Source: Mimachlamys varia (lineage: Eukaryota > Mollusca > Bivalvia > Pectinida > Pectinidae). From it: a stretch of DNA of 64,000 nucleotides. Positions 1 through 11,086 of this stretch are shown here, one piece after another. The notes beneath the pieces are model-generated. The model was given only the letters and a program-made list of their open reading frames with translations, made no database searches and was not told where the DNA came from. How positions within the stretch are numbered: position 1 is the stretch's first letter; the number at the start of each line of letters is the position of its first letter. Made by a program: the position numbers and the translations under genes. The stretch spans positions 50,078,401-50,142,400 of the forward strand of contig OX392527.1 in the NCBI GenBank assembly GCA_947623455.1. The letters run 5' to 3'.

Positions 1-76
1 CGTTGACCATGGCGGCGGCACCGCTGCATTCACAAATACGCCCCATACCGACACCATCGGTAAACGATTTGATAAA
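1..76 (-). CDS. Dehydrogenase exon 4 (cut by window edge)
   Basis: Minus-strand reading from 76 gives FIKSFTDGVGMG then RICECSGAAAMVN, which matches the family pattern of a GVG turn followed by a strand ending in an xExSG motif. Acceptor is tatccccag at 77 onward. Phase 0 agrees with exon 3. The exon leaves the window at base 1, so its donor and the C-terminal 80-100 residues are not visible. Confidence 0.78.
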
Positions 77-3000
77 CTGGGGATAAACAGTAAATTTACA
101 GCTCATATTTTAAAATGTATTCAAATTCCAAGCATTTTCAAACAAGCTTTTCGTCAAATAAATTAGAATAATGCTACAAATAATTAACACAAATGGACGA
201 CAGCTTACATCACTTCAAAACAATCCGAAAAGGAACAAGAAACGGGGAGTAATTTAATGGAAAGAAAGAAATCAAGATCCCCACAAAATCATGGAGGCGA
301 ACCATTGAGCTGCGGAAGGATATGAAACGTTTCAAAGTCTCTATATCTGTCTGCTAAGTAACTTAAGTTGTATCAAACATATATACCTCTTTAGATAGCT
401 TCTATTAGACTGTTTGAAGTTCGAACGCACAGTTATGAATCGACAATGCCTTGACATTTAATAAAAGTCGGAGGGTGGGCGGTTGATGCCATTAATATCA
501 GCAATATCTTCACCAAAAGTCTGTTCAATCAATTTAAATCGAATGATTTTATATACAAGTTTAATTATAGGCAAACGCTATGACAATTAAATAGAATACC
601 CTTCCTTCAGCATGTTCACTTTCTTCATCTCCATATTGCTATGATACAGCTGGACACTTACTGGCTAGCAGTCTGAATATCCTTCCGGACATGAAAGTTT
701 ACTTGAATGAGAATTTGTCAATATGTGTTGAAAGTGTACATGTGTCTATTTGGTTTGTTTCAAAAGCTACAGAAAGACTATTGCAAATTTTAAGAAATAC
801 ATAGATAGAACTATTAGCTTATGTAAATAGTTAAAATATAGAAATATGTTTAAAACAACTAGCGCGAAACCGTATACTATTGTTAAACCATTTCTAAATT
901 TACATCAACCAAGATTGTCATCGCACAATGTTTATCGTGCGCCCATGTGCATTAGAAATAATCGCCCAGGATCGCATCGTTCGCACATCGTGCATACACC
1001 GTTCACCCATCGTGCGCCCACCGCACATCGTGTAACGTTGTGCGATCCAACAACTGTAGTACCATTAAATCAGTACTACAGTCTTATTGTTAAACGGCAT
1101 ACGGATTTCGAAAAAGTCGAAAAATGTTCAGATGAATATTGACCAACTATGAAAACGTCTTGAAACTATGACCAACATGGTCAGCTTACCCTTAAGTTAA
1201 ACGCCAAATGAGACGATTTTGATTTTCCTATCCTGAACTATTTCCTGAAAGAACCGCCCCGGATTCCCCAACCTATGGTTTATACATGTCGCAGCTGATT
1301 CGTTGTTCTATAGCTTACTCTAGATACTGTGATAGATATCGGCTGCAGACAAACCAACTTGCGACACAAAATTCGAGAAATGCAGGTTATCATCTTGGTC
1401 TCATAGAAAGATATTCTGTATCTTTGTATGATCTGAAGGTGGGGGTTTTAAAAATGCTCATAAATATGTCTACTTGTTGTGGTTGACAACCATGACATTA
1501 ATCCAATATGACATAGATTTAGATGGCTGGTGTCGTCAATGAAGCAGAAGACGCTTACCCTCCCAATCAAAATATTCTTTTGCACTTTTTCAATGGTCTC
1601 CGTATAAAATTTCTTTGGTTTATATTTTGTTCCTGGTTTAATAGATTTTGAGTTCAGATTATGGTTTGTTGATGCTTTGGTATACTGTAACCTTTAACCC
1701 CCCTCCCCCTCATTTCGTCTATCATAACGTTTGGTTTTCCACCCTGTACACTGTCATACCGCATATCAATCTGAAAGAACGCCTTCGATCTCTCATATTG
1801 AAAACTTTCTTTTCCAAGAAAAATGAAACGATACAATATCTGATTGCGAGCTCTCTTAAAACATACTTTGTGAACAGCAGATAGTTGACATTCATAAAGG
1901 AACAAACTTTTTCGGTTTGTTCCACCCACAGCCAGTTACTGTATGACTGTATTAGGGCGGGGGCGAGTCACTTACACACTTTTCAAGATACCCCTTAATG
2001 AGAAAGACGCTGACTTACCTCGTATATATTGGATACCTAAACTGCACAATGATAAACAACGTTTTATCGCTGGCTCTTCTCATTTCTCAGCCAAGTCACT
2101 TTGAAAGATGCTTACTACCATTCTAAGCACTATTAAATCAGGGTCTCTGTTTTATTGTGACACTGCATGTATACTCAAGGAGTAGCATTAACGGGATGTA
2201 CACTTTGAAAAACTCGAATGATTTTCTGATCATAAGCACCCCTATTCAAAAATGTTTTGTCAATCAAAATATTTGTCCCCCTCTGTATATTACCATACCA
2301 AATACCAAACTGAAAGAATGTCTTCGGTCTCTCATTATGAGAGCTTCCTTTTCCAAGGAAAGTGGACGACGGTACAAATATTTGGTTGCCAGCTATCTTG
2401 ATGCATACTTTGTGAAAAATAAAACAAAAGCTAGGATGAAATAAACCGAGGTAGACAATATATAGAACGAATGATTTAATTCCTGGTTGACTATGTCTTT
2501 GTTGAGTTTGGAGGAACGATTTTCCAACAGATTCTTGGCATTTAAATGGCAGCAAACTGTGCACCACCTTTGGCTGACTTGTTTTTGTTTTCATACGAGG
2601 CTGAATTTTTCGAGGAGCTTATCGGGACAGGTAACAAAAACCTTGTCGAATCTTTCAATTTTACTTTCAGGTATATCTACGATGTGTTGTCTATAAACAA
2701 CAAAAATTTTTCTGACCTAGTCGATTGTATATACCCTTCTGAATTTGAAATCAAGGACACAATAGACTCTTCTACGTCAGCTTCTTACCTCGATCTTTGC
2801 TTAAACTATGAGCAACACGGGAAGCTTACTACTAAACTTCAAGATAAACGTAACGATTTCGATTTTCCTATCGTGAACTTTCCCTTTCTTGATAGTAACA
2901 TCCCTACTTCTCCATCCTATGTTGTTCATATGTCGCTTATGAATCGTTATTCTAGGCTTGCTCTGAATATAGAATTTTTCATGATAGAACAAACTTCAGG

Positions 3001-5141
3001 CACAGGGTTTCGAAACATACAGGCTGATAACAATATTGGGGGATTCAGTAAGAAATATTCGACATCCCTGTATAATATGAAGATGGACGTTTCTGAATAT
3101 TAGTATGCCTGCTTGTTGTGATTGAGAATTTTGACTCAGTTCTTACTTTGAGGCCATGACATTTACTTGAATCTGACTAAGATTTACATGGCGGGTGTCG
3201 TTGATAAAGCAGAAGACTCTTACTCTTTCGAAATATCTGGTCTAATCCTCTTATACTTTTTTCAGGAGTCTCCGTGTTAATATTTTCCTTGACCATATTT
3301 TGCCCTTAATTCAATCGATTTTGAGTTCTGATCCTTCCTCCATCCATTGATGTTCATTTAGATCTCTTTACAGATCTATATCAGTCTTACCTCTAACGGA
3401 TATATATCAGCCTTACCTCTTTCAAGTCTTTTTCTTTAGTGTTGACTGTTATATCAGCAACCAGTTCTTTAGCAAATTTCAATTTACTTTCGTCAATATC
3501 CGCTGCAATTATCCTGCGTGGAAAAGAATCGGAATAAGATTTTAATATATTCACCTTTGAATTTCGTCTGAATCTACATGCGAACTATCTTCAAAGTCAA
3601 AGAAGTATTATTAATAAGTTTTATTATGTTTAACGTCATATTAACAGACCGTTCATTTAAGGCGACTTTAGGATTTATGGTCCACCATTTCTTGAGCCTA
3701 TGGTGCGAGTTTCTCTTTTTCTTGAGCATTTTTGCATTATTGGACATTAATGAGTTCAATGAACTATAGCTAGCTCCCCGTCCCATGCCGGTGCGGAAGT
3801 ACAACTCTAAGTATACCTTTTTGCACCCATAGACCTGGCGACTTTCTGTACGAGGATGCCCACAGCTCCACAGCCGATGACCAGCACATCTTCTCCTTTA
3901 CAGTCAAGTCTCTCCACGGCGTTATGGGCGACCCCGAAGGGTTCTAACATGGCGATCTGGTCAGGTGCTGTAACGAAAACGGTACACTGATAATAATTGT
4001 TAATAGAAACCTTGGTAAACTCAATAACTGCAAAGGGGCCTTGTTTTCACCATCGACGGAAACCCACGGTAAATTCTCTTCACTGATACATACATATGCA
4101 AATGGTGTTCTTTTAACAATTCCATTCATATATATATTTTGAATTATATTACTAAGCGATGTAGCGAAGTTGCAGAAACACAAGTTTCCATATATTCGGA
4201 GTGACTTGCGTCCTTTTCACGTCGAGACGAACATTCATGGAGGTGACAGCATGCAAATTTGGCATCAACACACGAAACAAAAGAAAAACACATTTTCAAC
4301 GGTATGTACTAGGACGACGACAGAGCAAATCTAATATATAGCAATCTGAAAAGAGGTTTTGATAAATCAAGACACTTTTCAGTACTTTTGAGATTGCGGG
4401 TTTCTGCTTAGTATTAACCAAGTTACTTTCGTATGCCATTTATTTTCGCGAATTTCGCAAAAGTCAACTGCTACAAATTATGATGGATTGTTGGCTACAT
4501 GTACCATAATTATTGAAGTTGAGTTGTGGAAAAGGTGGTTTAGCATTATTGGGAAGGATTTTCAGAATTGAAAAAAAATATAAGGTAAGTTGAATTTATC
4601 GTGCAGAAGTTATCTATGGAAACTTAGTTTTACAAAAGCTAAATACATACTACCTCACTCAGAAAAGCTAAATACATATTGACTTACTCAGATTACTTTT
4701 GAGTACGTATAGAAATTTGGCAGGAACTATCGTGTACTCGGAACATCCCCCATAAGGCGTCTGTTTGCCGTGTCCGAACTGTCCCATGTTGAGACATATT
4801 TCGCGAGTGTCGTGGTTACACTGGTAGCACGCCCCGCAGTAGTAGTGGTTCTCTACGCCGACTTTACTGCCAACTGGTATGTTGGCGTCCGGTCCACACT
4901 TGACTACCGTACCTGCGCACTCGTGACCGGGCGTAAACGGTATCGTTGCTATAACTTTGGCCACATCATTCCATGTGTACATGTTGATGTCGGAACCACA
5001 GACCGACACCGCGTCCACTTTTATTAGCACCTCGTCGCCAGTCGGTTCCGGTACGGGTATGGTCTGTAGATCGAATGAGACAGCCTCCTTTGTCTTGACT
5101 AGAGCTTTCATTGTCGCGGGTACTGTGCTGGTGGTAGCCAT
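1..5141 (-). CDS. Zinc-dependent medium-chain dehydrogenase, L-threonine 3-dehydrogenase-like (partial, 3' end outside window)
   Basis: Spliced gene, join complement(4688..5141, 3817..3967, 3417..3513, <1..76); all three junctions keep frame. The visible part is about 260 residues of an expected 340-360. Seen: catalytic zinc site Cys48 in CGSD and His73-Glu74 in GHE, a structural zinc lobe of four cysteines (102, 105, 108, 116), Glu161 in EPFG, and the NAD-binding glycine motif GCGAVG at 184-189 followed by an acidic strand end (AADID). Known of the family: such enzymes oxidise a secondary alcohol with NAD; the bacterial-type threonine dehydrogenases and sorbitol/butanediol dehydrogenases are closest in motif. 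Substrate is inference. The start at 5141 has a good context (A at -3, G at +4); Met11 aligns with the usual family start, so there is a 10-residue extension. The 3.3-kb intron between exons 3 and 4 carries retroelement debris in the opposite orientation. Confidence 0.86.
77..1139. other. Intron DNA without recognised features
   Basis: Left part of the 3.3-kb dehydrogenase intron. I see only short internally repetitive text around 930-1040 (repeats of atcgtgcgccca-like words) and no credible exon on either strand. Confidence 0.5.
1140..1640 (+). mobile_element. Reverse-transcriptase retroelement remnant, copy A (3' part)
   Basis: Degenerate copy of the 3' third of a Penelope-like reverse-transcriptase element. 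It holds a decayed DFDFPI...LNYF segment near 1215, a QLIR...YSRYCDRY segment near 1288, and the same untranslated tail (catgaca...agaagac, 1489-1550) seen at the ends of copies C and D. Stops interrupt it. It is antisense to the dehydrogenase intron. Family name is inference from motif style. Confidence 0.65.
1641..1930 (+). mobile_element. Reverse-transcriptase retroelement remnant, copy B (finger/palm fragment)
   Basis: Contains a block reading FSTLYTVIPHINLKERLRSL at about 1735-1794, equivalent to the N-terminal reverse-transcriptase block also found in copy D (15209-14970) and in copy C near 2285. It is directly followed by copy C, so this is either a tandem insertion or a rearranged copy. 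Confidence 0.6.
1931..3340 (+). mobile_element. Penelope-like reverse-transcriptase remnant, copy C
   Basis: The most extended plus-strand copy. In order: a WIPKLHNDKQRFIAGSSHFS block (about 2029-2088), a second block ending YFVKNK (about 2280-2420), then an open stretch 2546-3103 with NCAPPLADLFLFSYE, the catalytic motif and the SASYLDL and DKRNDFDFPIVN blocks. The catalytic tetrad is YIYD rather than YIDD (Tyr codon at 2678-2680), so a metal-binding aspartate is lost. Frameshifts lie between blocks. The 3' tail at 3150-3225 matches copies A and D. Confidence 0.75.
3417..3513 (-). CDS. Dehydrogenase exon 3
   Basis: Encodes about 33 residues of the NAD domain beginning IIAADIDESK, the second Rossmann strand with the acidic Asp cluster that favours NAD over NADP in this family. 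The acceptor is cgcag and the donor gtaagg. It ends in phase 0 after KDLKE. A second, similar string (cagtcttacctct) lies just downstream at 3381-3393 and looks like a partial duplication around the donor. Confidence 0.82.
3817..3967 (-). CDS. Dehydrogenase exon 2 (Rossmann motif)
   Basis: Encodes about residues 152-201: the EPFG segment that joins the catalytic and NAD domains and the GCGAVG nucleotide-binding loop. Acceptor is ttacag at 3968-3973 and donor is gtatac. Length 151 nt fits the phases on both sides; an arginine codon is split across the next junction. Confidence 0.87.
3968..4687 (-). other. Dehydrogenase intron 1
   Basis: 720-bp intron between exons 1 and 2, defined by gtaagt and ttacag. 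No mobile element or conserved reading frame was recognised in it. Confidence 0.75.
4688..5141 (-). CDS. Dehydrogenase exon 1 (catalytic domain)
   Basis: Encodes residues 1-151: N-terminal GroES-like catalytic domain with CGSD, GHE and the four-cysteine lobe. It ends at a strong donor, GTAAGT, reading (on the minus strand) AATCTGA then gtaagt. It ends in phase 1; the leftover A plus CA of the next exon makes a threonine codon. The reading frame continues past the donor to a stop at 4668, so the donor choice rests on consensus and on phase agreement with exon 2. Confidence 0.87.
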
Positions 5142-6772
5142 CTTGTCCGCTCCGTGTTATCGTGTGTGGGGGGCGTTATCTACAAAGGGTATGGAACGGC
5201 ATAGATGTTTAAAACGTCCATTATAAGATATTGTCATATTTTAACAATACATTCAATACAACAATAACGAAAGAGTGTATTGCATCTCATAAAAGTAGTA
5301 TAAAAATATATGGATTTGTGTAACTATGCCAAGATGTATATAAAGGCCTAATGTCTAAATGATTTTTTTGTCGCGCTCATGGCAAGAAAAATGACCGGAG
5401 GCGTAGTTGGGAGAATTGTACGTAGCACGCGTTCTGATCGTTTTAATCTTATTTTCAAATTATTTAGATTACATAAATAATCGCGGTCGCAAATGAGTTA
5501 AGGCTTCCGACATTTTGCTACCACTAGCCTCCACTGAGTAAACCTGTTCATTCATTAAAAGATTGCAAAAGAAATAAAATAAGGAAAATAAAGAAAAAAA
5601 CCAAGTCAGATCCGACTGTCTGCCGTTCTCGATACTAGTACTCCTAATTAAGGTCACATACACTCTCTACACATCTTGAACGCACATTGCTTGCTATTTG
5701 ATAGTTCTTGGGTTTAAAGACCTGACTAATCGCCAAACTGATACTGATGTCATTTGAAGATTACAGTGGAGCAAAGTGTTACGTCCGATTTCAATGTCAG
5801 ACAATTTTACCGCCACGCAGATTAGAGATTATTCTAATATACCAGTACATCAAAGGATCGAACTCGTCTAATTCGGAGGCTTGTCACATCAAGCCTTCGA
5901 CGTCCAAGGGGTGAGACAGCGAAAGTGGGTACGCTCCCTGGAATGATGGCACAGTCCGAAACTCACGTGACACTGGTCTCTGTTTCCGACGATCAGAACA
6001 AGAAGGAAAGCTGACCACCAATATATCGCTACGAACGACAGATAGGGCTCTCCATAGGAACGTATGACGGGTGCCGAGTGTGTAATTTTATATATACGTA
6101 CGTTCCAGAATAACTGTCCAATCCACGAACACGACTACAAACAAACAACCGATACCAATCCACAAACTGTATGGCCTATTTCTTAGGTTCAGATTAATGA
6201 AATTAAAGGCCACATTTAAAAAGTATCCGTAAGGTTCAGTGACATTAAAATGGGTCAGTTTGAGGTATTTTTTCCTATGATTTACTTACTTTTATTAAAA
6301 TCATGTTTACACCTGTACAATGATCTTATATACTGATAATGATTATCTTTCGAGGAAATGAGGATGTTCAACCTTTGATTAATATACATTGTATATACAG
6401 CTAACGATTTCATTTTTTCACATGACTGAACAGAAAGCACTGATCCAAAACATCTGTTAAGTGTGCCTTAATTTGTTCTCATGTATAATACTTGAGTTTG
6501 TTTCTAAAATCTCTATAAATATAATTAAACGAAGAATAGCAAAGCCCGGTGTTCCATCGCTGAATTAAAGGAAAATTCCTCGCTTGTAACTCTAAGGCAA
6601 CCTAATCAATGCACATCTTTTACACGATTCTCCCCTTTTTTTCAAATATTCAACATAGATTCTTTTACTCCCCGTCAAGATTTCTGCTAAGTTCATTCCC
6701 CTTGAACGGGAAGGATCAATGGCCAGTTTGTAACAAGACGAGGAATAGTAATAATGATAGTGCCGTCGCTGC
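5142..6772. other. Upstream region of the dehydrogenase gene
   Basis: Contains the 5' untranslated region and presumably the promoter of the dehydrogenase, read leftwards. The minus-strand segment next to the ATG (5142-5200) is more GC-rich than its surroundings. No clear TATA box or second exon could be assigned, and no other gene is seen up to the tRNA-like array. Confidence 0.4.
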
Positions 6773-7408
6773 ATGGGGCTTGAACCCGCGACCCTTGGCT
6801 CTCCAGCCCGATGCTCTACTGCTGAGCTAAAGGGCCTCAAACCCGCGACCCTTTGCTCTCCAGGCCGATGCTCTACTGCTGAGCTAAAGGGCCTCAAACC
6901 CGCGACCCTTGGCTCTCCAGGCCGATGCTCTACTGCTGAGCTAAAGGGCCTCCAACCCGCGACCCTTGGCTCTCCAGCCCGATGCTCTACCCCGAGCTAA
7001 AGGGTTTAAACCCGCGACCCTTGGCTCTCCAGCCCGATGCTCTACCCCTGAGCTAAAGGGTTTAAACCCGCGACCCTTGGCTCTCCAGTCCGATGCTCTA
7101 CCGCTGAGCTAAATGGCTTCAAACCTGCGACCCTTGGCTCTCCAGCCCGATGCTCTACCCCTGAGCTAAATGGCTTCAAACCTGCGACCCTTGGCTCTCC
7201 AGCCCGATGCTCTACCCCTGAGCTAAAGGGTTTAAACCCGTGACCCTTGGCTCTCCAGCCCGATGCTCTATCGCGCGCTGAGCTAAAGGGCCTCAAACCC
7301 GCGACCCTTGGCTCTCCAGCCCAATGCTCTAGCGACTGAGCTAAAGGGCCTCAAACCCGCGACCCCTGGCTCTCCAGCCCGATGCTCTACCGACTGAGCT
7401 AAAGGGAA
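6773..7408 (-). repeat. Tandem array of 57-bp tRNA-like monomers (about 11 copies)
   Basis: Each minus-strand monomer reads TTTAGCTCAGNGGTAGAGCA, then a hairpin GGCTGGAGAGCC, then GGGTCGCGGGTTTGAGGCC. That is a tRNA A-box with D-arm, a short anticodon-like hairpin and a B-box with T-arm, joined head to tail with no acceptor stem. Period is 57 bp (for example unit starts at 6831 and 6888). The A-box agrees with TRGYNNARNNG. Most monomers have T where the B-box needs C; only the last unit (6776-6787 region) reads GGTTCAAGCC. Period 57 is 19 codons, which keeps several frames open; the resulting repetitive peptides are artefacts. Likely a satellite grown from a tRNA-derived SINE or pseudogene. 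Confidence 0.85.
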
Positions 7409-7684
7409 GTTCCTCACAGTATACGCTTGCAAGGCAAACTTGATCAATGCACAAACACTAAGGTTTTACTACTTATCGAGTCCGGGCACGAACACCTACA
7501 TATGTTGACATGCACATACAGACTCTCAATTGAACGAAACTCGTCACACCTCGGCAGAGCACGCATGTACGTATACGTAATAGGCTACCGTAATCATCCA
7601 ATTGTAGCCAAATGGGTAAAACATGTATCGGAAATGTAAACACTCCGGGTAGGTTCGGTTATTTTCGTACATGTATGTTTTTGC

Positions 7685-7827
7685 CACAGTTGCTTGAGTT
7701 TCTGTCAGTATATATGAAAAATGTTTATATATATGGAGCCGCGGCCCATTACAGAATGTACTGTAATGGGAGGCTCATTTCACACATATATATTTATTAT
7801 TTACTGACAGAAACTCAAGCAACTGTG
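7685..7827. repeat. Foldback hairpin with perfect 26-bp arms
   Basis: Arms at 7685-7710 and 7802-7827 are perfect reverse complements (cacagttgcttgag... and ...ctcaagcaactgtg). A second nested 10-bp palindrome (cccattacag at 7745-7754, ctgtaatggg at 7761-7770) sits at the centre, with short AT-rich spacers. Total 143 bp. Looks like a miniature foldback element; no coding capacity. Confidence 0.85.
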
Positions 7828-9234
7828 ATTTGTGCTTGCGCGTTTTATTACAGTATACTTAGAAAAGGATTTCCACTCCGTAATCATCAGGTAAAACATA
7901 AACTGTCCATGCTTATGTAATGAGTAAAACTAACACGGAGGTTTTCGAACATTAAAAAAGGAGCTGGCAGCCTGGCACTAAATTTTCATGGCGTAACAAG
8001 AAAAAGCTTGATGTGTCAAGTTGTCGACGGAGTGTGACAATGCAACAAAGGTACGAATAAATTCCGTGCCACTCTCTGGAGCAAACGTTGAAGTAAAAGC
8101 ATTTCTGCTTTGTTATTCTGGATAAATAAAAAGTATATATGTCAAGTGTTGATTGATTATCACATATAAAGTGCGAGTTCATTGGATTCACGAGTTAATT
8201 ATCACATATTGCAAAATTTTGCGATCAAACGTTACGCGGGGATTCAATTTCGCGCCATAATATTGCGTTCTTTTAAATTTGACCACTTCTACATGTATGA
8301 CACCCAGTACATGTATATTGATAGATTCAACTTTGCATGGACAACGCCATCGCATATAAGTCGCTGGTTGAAATAGTCGAAGCGTTGTTTTTTTAGGTTG
8401 AAACCTTCTTGTATTGTGTAGACTCTGCCTTTTCAAAAAAAAAAAAAAATCGGAACATACTCTGCCCTTTCCTTTCACAACATATGTTAAAATTGCCCAG
8501 TGACCCCTATTTTTCTTTCTTTTCTATATATCATGTATATATCAAAAGAGATCTTAAACAATAATCTGACACTATGTTCACAATATTTCGAAATATTGCT
8601 AAGTATTCCTTTCCTTTTTTTCAGCTTTTTAAAAGTAATTATTTCCATGTACTTTCCGATGAAAACTCTAGAGGAGTTCTTTTCCCGCAAAATATTATAA
8701 AACCATTATATCTTCGAAATAAATCAATGATTTATTAACAATTAAGCTCTTATCTGATGTAATATTTACAATATTGATAAACGAAGAAAGTTCATAACAC
8801 AAATCCTCGTGAGTTAATATAACATGCATTTTTTATATTAAATATAAGTTGGGATTGAAATGTCTTATATGAAAAATTAATTATTTGCTTTTGGCAATAC
8901 TGGGACTGTGGCTTACGTTATTCAACGAAGGTAAACCAGTTGGTGTGATATAACTCCTTCTCTAAGCTTATAAAGATTCTAACACAGTGTATGCGAAAAG
9001 AAGTCGCACCATAGGCTCTATATATAGATTCACATGCGTTGAATACAGTGAGCCGCTGTCCACTATCGCATACACTGCAATCCATTTCACGGAGATGTTG
9101 CGTTCGATAATGCCTACATAAGATTATCCATATCTGAACCTATTATAACAAAATAGTGAAACATACCGTATAAGGAATGTCATCAGCCGGATCAGATCAG
9201 CAAGTTCAAATGGTAAACAAACTGGAGATAAAGC
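7828..9234. other. Intergenic DNA without recognised features
   Basis: AT-rich non-coding stretch between the foldback and the large transposon. A 13-base A run lies near 8437. No exon, RNA gene or repeat family was recognised. Confidence 0.45.
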
Positions 9235-9892
9235 TACAGTTGAGTGTAAGCTAACCTTTACACCCTAGTGCACTAGGAGTGCACTACGTTTAAACTAGTA
9301 GTGCACTACATTTAAACTACAGGTAAACTAGTAGTGCACTACGTCCAGCCAGGTGTGACCACAAAAACCCCTACAGGTAATGGGAGGGTCCATACCTACC
9401 TGTGTCCTTACCTGTACAGATGTAATATGATTTACCTGTACTTATGTTATACTATTGAAGTCATTAGTTAGTCAGTACTTCCTCATATAAGTACAAGAAT
9501 GAACAATTCTGAGTTTATGCCAGATGATATTTATCATAATACTTTAAATAAATGTATTCACTGCATGTCAAAATTTTAAATAAAATAATAATTTAGATAT
9601 ACTAACTTATAATTCTTTTTAAAGAAGTAACAATGATTCTTTTCTATTTAAATATTTGTATTCTACAATTAAATTGAAAGGTATGTGTTCAAATAAAAAA
9701 TGGTTTGCACATGTTTTATGTTGAAATTATTAAGTTAATCCTACTAAAAATATAAACAGAAAATAAAGTAAACAACAGATTGTAATTTTAAAAAATAAAT
9801 AGATATTAGAAGAACATTTTTTGTACTTAGTATAGTTGTTTCAATCACAAATTACTTTTAATATTTGACATTATGAGCTGGCTGAGCAATAT

Positions 9893-9922
9893 CAGAGACG
9901 TACAAAGTTTTATACGTCTCTG
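9893..9922. repeat. Small hairpin repeat inside the transposon
   Basis: cagagacgta (9893-9902) pairs with tacgtctctg (9913-9922). A related but decayed version lies at 11206-11242 (cagagaca and gtctctg), and looser versions with gtccctg/gtccttg lie near 10725-10780 and 13525-13556. Related hairpins occur several times inside this transposon. Confidence 0.6.
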
Positions 9923-10149
9923 GCAATACTACCTACATGTACCAGTATTAGTATTCTGTTTCACTATACACTCATCAGGTACAATGCATATGAATGAAAG
10001 GTTATATAAACATCAAGTACTAATATAAGAAAAGATTACTTTTACCAGAACATTTAAAGCCATTTCCTTCTTCATATCAAAATACCAACATACATCTACA
10101 TGTAATCCAATTGACTGTAATCAATGTTATCATCATTAATCAATTAACA

Positions 10150-10350
10150 GGCTAGGGCCCTCAGGCCTTTAATCAGACTTGGCCAGTAATGGCTGTGGGG
10201 GAGAGGGAGGTGAGAAATTCACACCTGGCTGACTACAGACAGCCTAGGGGTGTCCCCTATCTTGACCTCTGTATGTTAGGATGTGGCCCAGGCAGGTCAG
10301 GTACATGTACGTAATTATGCCTGGAGGGTAAAGGATTCTACCTGAAGATC
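10150..10350 (+). repeat. Internal direct repeat, copy 1
   Basis: Shares ordered words with 12775-12940: gccct...agtaat, ccagt..atgg, gagaaattcacacct, ctgac..ag, gacaggtcaggt/ggcaggtcaggt and cctgag/cctgga..gggt. Divergence is high, so this is an old duplication inside the TA transposon. Confidence 0.5.
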
Positions 10351-11086
10351 TATATTTGTCCCTTTTAGTTAGATTTTATATAAGTCATTAGGTTGATTTA
10401 AAAGTACAATAAGTGTGACTGGCATAGGCTTAACTTTGTTCTAAGTTAGGTTAATATAACTGCATATTATTTATTTGTTGTATACTTAGACTTACAATAT
10501 AGAATTAATTAAAATGATTCCATTAAACTGACTTTGCTTTTTTTAAAAACATTATTTCATATATGCATAAACCTTCAAGTCATATTTAATACAACCTGTA
10601 ATTGCCTTCAATATTTAGGCCTAAATATTGGAAATGCATCATTTTAAAATACTTTTATACTGATAATTAGAATGAAATTAAGTATAATGAATGTTAGTAT
10701 TTTATTATCAACCTATATATATGAAGCGACTGAGCCAGAGAGTATATATTCTCTCACATATATATACGTCCCTGATTACACCCAATATAAACTAGATAAT
10801 TTTTCAACATTTAACAAGTATATATATGTAAATATTTAGAAATCGAAATGCGTCATCAAGTGTCATAAGATTCTTGGTATTTTAAGTTAATTTTTAAGAA
10901 AACCAGAATCTGGTAAAGGACTGATATAGACTTACATTGTTGTCCAATTAATTATTATTAATTTCAATGTTATTTTATGTACTATCAATTTATTATTGTG
11001 TAATTAAATGTTTTGAATGAAACAAAAAAATGGATTAAAGTCCTCAAAATATCCACTATTTAAAGGGAAATGTGTAAATATCTAGA

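Noticed and set aside
4770..5226. Plus-strand frames opposite dehydrogenase exon 1
   Set aside because: Shadow frames; the minus strand carries all conserved residues.
6592..7296. Open frames encoding SSAVEHRAGEPRVAG-type repeats
   Set aside because: Typical conceptual translation of tRNA-like DNA; period 57 keeps frames open. Treated as tRNA-like satellite.
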